Source: Buttiauxella warmboldiae
GTDB taxonomy: Bacteria > Pseudomonadota > Gammaproteobacteria > Enterobacterales > Enterobacteriaceae
Assembly: GCF_003818135.1 (NCBI RefSeq)
Contig: NZ_RPOH01000063.1
Span: forward strand, 1 to 46,237
Direction: 5' to 3'
Length of the DNA: 46,237 nucleotides
Each line of letters starts with the position of its first letter. Positions within the stretch are counted from its first letter, which is position 1. The translations under genes and the position numbers were made by a program. The notes beneath the pieces were generated by a model. It did not search any database and was not told the origin of the DNA. It worked only from the letters and a program-made list of their open reading frames with translations. Positions 42,958 through 46,237 of this stretch are shown one piece after another.

Positions 42958-45059
42958 TAAGCGGTACGGCAACTGCTCCACCGTGGCCTGCGCTACGTGA
43001 TGAGCTGCGGCTTAATAGCGCGGGCAGCAACCGAGACGGATCTCCGGCCTGGCACCTCGCAGATCCGGTGCGCAACCTGTTTTTCCGCCTCGGCTGGCTG
43101 GAAATTGAGATCCTCAAACGCTGGCAGCTGGCGGATGCCGGGAAAATAGCGCAGGCGATCAACCAGCAAACCACGCTAAACGTCGATGCCGAAGATATCA
43201 AAGCTTTCGTGCTGTTTTTACAACAGCAGCAGCTGCTGCGTAGCACCCGTTACCACCCGGCATCATCGGTTTGGAAGTGGCTGTTACACAGCTATTTGTT
43301 TATCCGCATTCCGCTGGTTCACCCGGAAAAAGCGCTGCGTAGAGCGCTGCCGTGGTTGCAGCCGCTGTTTAGCAAAACTTTTCTGTGGCTAACGCTGTTT
43401 GTGGCGATAACCGGCATAGTGCTTGCGGCACGCCAGTGGGATACGGTGGTCGCTACCCTGCACAATTCGGTGAGCTGGCATGGCGCGCTGGCCTTTGCTA
43501 TCGCACTGGTGTTTTCTAAATGCTGGCATGAAATGGGCCATGCGCTTGCCGCAACACGGCATGGCGTGCGGGTCGGCCATATGGGGATCGCGTTACTGGT
43601 GATGCTGCCGATGGCCTACACCGACACCGGAGAGAGCTGGAAGCTAATTCGTTCGCGCGAGCGGCTAAAGATTGCCGCCGCCGGGATTGCTGCGGAGCTG
43701 GTGCTGGCGGCCTGGGCGACATTATTGTGGTCATTCGCCCCGGAAGGCAGCGTCAAAAACGCGTTGTTTTTCCTTGCCACCACCGCCTGGATTATGACGG
43801 TGGTAGTCAACGCCAGCCCGTTTATGCGTTTTGACGGCTACTATATTCTGAGCGATTGGCTGGATTTTCCGGGGCTACATGAACGCGCGGGAAACTGGGC
43901 GAAACGCGCGCTGCGCTGGCACCTGTTCGGGATTAACGATCCCAAACCCGATAACATTACCCCGGCCTTCGCCCGTTTTCTGACGGTATTTGCCTTTGCC
44001 ACCTGGATCTATCGCCTGCTGTTGTTTATCGGCATCGCGGTCATTATCTACCACGCCTTTTTTAAGGCCCTGGGGGTAATTCTGTTTTTGATAGAGATTG
44101 CGACTTTCGTGGTGCGACCCATGCTCGGAGAAATAAAAACCTGCTGGGCTCGCCGCCAGGAAAGTCAGCCTTTTTACCGTCGCAGAGTGCTGCTGGTGGT
44201 GATGACCGGGATGCTGGTTATTTTCGTGCCCTGGTCGAATAAAGTGAGCCTGCCTGGGGTCATTGAAGCCGGTTTTGTCCAGCCGATCTATACGCCATAC
44301 GGCGCTCGTCTTGAGAAAACTCTCGTCACCGACGGGCAGGAAGTGAAAGCAGGACAGCCGCTGTTTGAGCTTATTGCGCCGCTGCCTGAAACATCGCTGC
44401 GCAAAGCGCAGGAGATGCGTCGCGCCTGGGAGTTCAGCGCACGGGGGGCGTTAGGGCTTGATAAAGATGGGCCGGCAAAACAGATACTCGCTGAACAAAT
44501 GGCGCGTCAGTACTCGCTCCAGCAAAGCGCGGGCAATAATGAGCTGCTCCGTCTGCGGCTAGTGGCTGCCGCTAACGGGCGTATCGAAGATCGCGATGTT
44601 TCTCTGCAGCCCGGAAGCTGGGTCGCGCCCACTACGCACATCGCCACGCTGGTGAACAGCGAACGCTGGCGGGTGAAAGCGCTGGTGGGGGAAGAGGATC
44701 TGGCGCGTTTACGCGTGGGAGCTCAGGCCAAAATTTATCAGCACGGTAAGTGGCAACCGCTTATCGGACGCGTAGTTTCTATCGACCATAGCGTGGTTAC
44801 GCGCCTGCCATCTTTGCTGCTGGCAAAAGATCACGGCGGCCCGGTGCCGCTCAACCCGACGACGCAGGCCAAAGATCTGCGTCCGCAGGGCGTCTGGTAT
44901 CGCGTATCGATTGAAGGTGCAGGCAATGCGGCGACGGTCGGCCGGGAAAATCTTGCGGATATCTCGGTTGCCAGCGAGCGTCAGAGCTTTGCCCACCGCT
45001 GGTTTAATAGCATTTCATTGATGTTGATTCAGCAGACGGGGATGGGGAAAGAGGGGTAA
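42954..45059 (+). CDS. PqqD-like/M50 metalloprotease/HlyD fusion membrane protein
   Basis: The protein has 701 residues, starting at GTG 42954 in a GTGA overlap with the upstream gene. The N-terminus (about 30-105, WHLADPVRNLFFRLGWLEIEIL ... LQQQQLL) resembles the PqqD-like domain seen in YydH-type peptide metalloproteases. A multi-helix M50 (site-2 protease) core follows with HEMGH at 192-196 and the third ligand in SPFMRFDGYY (Asp294), so the zinc site looks intact. After a last helix (about 411-425) comes a periplasmic lipoyl/HlyD-like part (VQPIYTPYGARLEKTLVTDGQEVKAGQPLFEL ... VAAANGRIEDRDVSLQPGSWV). It replaces the ABC ATPase expected in a type I system. Role in adhesin export or processing is inferred from the operon. 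Confidence 0.88.
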   Translation: MISGTATAPPWPALRDELRLNSAGSNRDGSPAWHLADPVRNLFFRLGWLEIEILKRWQLADAGKIAQAINQQTTLNVDAEDIKAFVLFLQQQQLLRSTRYHPASSVWKWLLHSYLFIRIPLVHPEKALRRALPWLQPLFSKTFLWLTLFVAITGIVLAARQWDTVVATLHNSVSWHGALAFAIALVFSKCWHEMGHALAATRHGVRVGHMGIALLVMLPMAYTDTGESWKLIRSRERLKIAAAGIAAELVLAAWATLLWSFAPEGSVKNALFFLATTAWIMTVVVNASPFMRFDGYYILSDWLDFPGLHERAGNWAKRALRWHLFGINDPKPDNITPAFARFLTVFAFATWIYRLLLFIGIAVIIYHAFFKALGVILFLIEIATFVVRPMLGEIKTCWARRQESQPFYRRRVLLVVMTGMLVIFVPWSNKVSLPGVIEAGFVQPIYTPYGARLEKTLVTDGQEVKAGQPLFELIAPLPETSLRKAQEMRRAWEFSARGALGLDKDGPAKQILAEQMARQYSLQQSAGNNELLRLRLVAAANGRIEDRDVSLQPGSWVAPTTHIATLVNSERWRVKALVGEEDLARLRVGAQAKIYQHGKWQPLIGRVVSIDHSVVTRLPSLLLAKDHGGPVPLNPTTQAKDLRPQGVWYRVSIEGAGNAATVGRENLADISVASERQSFAHRWFNSISLMLIQQTGMGKEG

Positions 45060-45742
45060 GGTCAGCGCCTGGCTAATGATAAAGCTGGTGTTTTCGCAAA
45101 ACGTTTTCGCAAAAAAATAGGCCAGTAATCTTAGCCCCTCTTTGCAGAGGGGCTAAGTCCTTGCTACAGGATGATCAATGAGGTGCATATCAATTGATGA
45201 GGCGGCTAAGTTGTATTCCTGAACCCACCCACTTCCTCCCGGGAGACTGGAAGGGGTCTTGCTATTAATGTCTGCTTCTGTACGCCGAGTCAATTGTTTG
45301 CCGATGACCTTTTCACTGATTTGCAAACCTGCCCAAAAATATGACCAATGATGTGCACGAGGTAACATTTGCGTCAGTTTTTGTAGGCCAGGCACGTTTA
45401 CAGCGGCTCGGGACTGCCGATATGACCTGAGTTTGCTGGTTATGATCTGCGAAAAAGAATTGCTTAGGGTGCCAGACGTACCTATGGACCTCACTTTATA
45501 TCCCGCCGTTTATCCTCGTAGCGCCTTAGGACGATGTTTCTGAGCCTGTATTCTATGAAAAGGCGACAGAACTGACGCTATTTTATTAACTAAGCGTGAA
45601 TATTTAAAAAAATATAAAAAATATTTTAGCCATTTTAAGTTCCACCGATATTTAGATAGGTGAATAACATATTACATCACTCTGTTTCAGGCGCTTTATT
45701 AAAAGCCTGGACGTTGCATTATAAATATCTGAGGAACTTCCC
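45060..45742. other. 683-nt intergenic region before the flagellin gene
   Basis: No convincing gene is seen. Features are a tandem pair of TTTTCGCAAAA (45091-45101 and 45104-45114), a strong hairpin at 45131-45156, a very AT-rich block (45590-45630), and ACCGATAT at 45644-45651, which resembles the flagellar sigma-28 -10 (GCCGATAA) at 6 of 8 positions but without a clear TAAA -35 at the right distance. GAGGAAC precedes the flagellin ATG. A 113-residue minus-strand frame (45153-45494) has no recognised homology. Confidence 0.5.
45131..45156. terminator. Hairpin downstream of the M50 gene
   Basis: TTAGCCCCTCT (45131-45141) pairs perfectly with AGAGGGGCTAA (45146-45156) over TTGC. The 11-bp stem lies 71 nt past the operon stop. 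It lacks a T-run, so it may terminate weakly or mark the 3' end of the adhesin operon transcript. Confidence 0.5.
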
Positions 45743-46237
45743 ATGTCACAAGTTATTAATACTAACGCACTGAGCCTGCTGGCCCAGAATAATCTGAACA
45801 AATCCCAGTCTTCCCTGGGAACGGCAATTCAACGTTTGTCATCCGGCGTTCGTATCAATAGCGCCAAAGACGATGCGGCGGGCCAGGCCATCAGCAACCG
45901 CTTTACCGCCAATATTAACGGCCTGACTCAGTCATCCCGTAACGCCAACGACGGGATTTCTATTGCGCAGACCACCGAAGGCGCGCTGAACGAAGTCAAC
46001 GACAACCTGCAGAATATCCGTCGTCTGACCGTGCAGGCTCAGAACGGCACCAACTCTACAACTGACCGCGAGTCCATTCAGTCTGAAATTGACGCGCGCA
46101 TGGCGGAAATCAACCGTATCTCTGAACAGACGGAGTTTAACGGCGTGAAGGTGCTGAGCTCCGACCAGACCCTGGATATTCAGGTTGGTGCCAATGATGG
46201 CCAGAGCATCGGTATCAAACTGAACAAAATGGATGCC
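45743..46237 (+). CDS. fliC: Flagellin (5' part, cut by the window end)
   Basis: The 165 residues visible, from ATG 45743, are the conserved D0/D1 N-terminal part of enterobacterial flagellin: MSQVINTNALSLLAQNNLNKSQ, AIQRLSSGVRINSAKDDAAG, and ANDGISIAQTTEGALNEVNDNLQ. This part forms the inner core of the filament and the TLR5-recognised surface, and is exported by the flagellar type III system. It could be fliC or a second flagellin gene: the expected divergent fliD is not upstream; the adhesin export operon is. The gene is incomplete only because the window ends. Confidence 0.95.
   Translation, partial: MSQVINTNALSLLAQNNLNKSQSSLGTAIQRLSSGVRINSAKDDAAGQAISNRFTANINGLTQSSRNANDGISIAQTTEGALNEVNDNLQNIRRLTVQAQNGTNSTTDRESIQSEIDARMAEINRISEQTEFNGVKVLSSDQTLDIQVGANDGQSIGIKLNKMDA

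Noticed and set aside
45091-45114. Apparent PurR-like or palindromic site in TTTTCGCAAAACGTTTTCGC
   Set aside because: It is a direct repeat of TTTTCGCAAAA; aligned on the central CG it fails the PurR core (extra A, no GCAA at the right place).
45153-45494. 113-residue minus-strand ORF between the M50 gene and flagellin
   Set aside because: No recognised domain, no clear ribosome site, composition not like neighbouring genes; could be a decayed fragment but I cannot support it.

Overview
The window looks like chromosomal DNA of an Enterobacteriaceae bacterium in the broad Enterobacter/Kosakonia/Klebsiella neighbourhood. The basis is close protein similarity, from memory, to E. coli SoxR/SoxS, GhxP, YjcE, YjdM, YjdP and the complete Phn set, plus a recognisable SraL small RNA beside soxR. 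The genus cannot be settled by reading alone.

Layout. (1) 312-6193 (+): a tightly overlapping four-gene operon of three SPFH/HflK-HflC-like membrane proteins and a P1B-type metal ATPase. A near-consensus Zur palindrome lies upstream at 250-264, so this is probably a zinc-starvation-induced import locus of the HmtA type. (2) 6242-11079 (-): yjdN, yjcE, ghxP and a glutathione S-transferase-like gene, with PurR-like boxes upstream of ghxP. (3) 11080-12628: the SraL sRNA, then divergent soxR/soxS with the classical SoxR operator in a 19-bp spacer, and yjdM. (4) 12961-23703 (+): a complete, apparently intact 14-gene C-P lyase operon, phnCDEFGHIJKLMNOP (phosphonate import, methylphosphonate cleavage and recycling of the ribosyl phosphate), followed by convergent yjdP. 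(5) 24482-26260 (+): a sodium:solute symporter of unknown substrate with a KdgR-like palindrome upstream. (6) 26738-45059 (+): a five-gene operon encoding a 4029-residue repeat adhesin with an LESRQLFDGA N-terminal motif and a DUF4347 domain, a TolC-like outer-membrane lipoprotein, a secreted periplasmic adaptor, a GAF-like/HlyD membrane-fusion protein, and a PqqD-like/M50-protease/HlyD fusion. (7) 45743-end (+): the 5' part of a flagellin gene.

The most unusual part is region 6. It has the outer-membrane channel and adaptors of a type I secretion system but no ABC ATPase; an integral-membrane M50 (site-2-protease-like) protein occupies that place. The substrate lacks recognisable RTX repeats. 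Its N-terminal DUF4347 shows a His-Gly / Gly-Cys pair spaced like a clan-CD (caspase-like) cysteine protease. Together these suggest an uncharacterised export and processing system for giant adhesins. Region 1 is the second most interesting: SPFH scaffold proteins, one with a His/Cys-rich N-terminus, coupled to a metal ATPase under a likely Zur operator.
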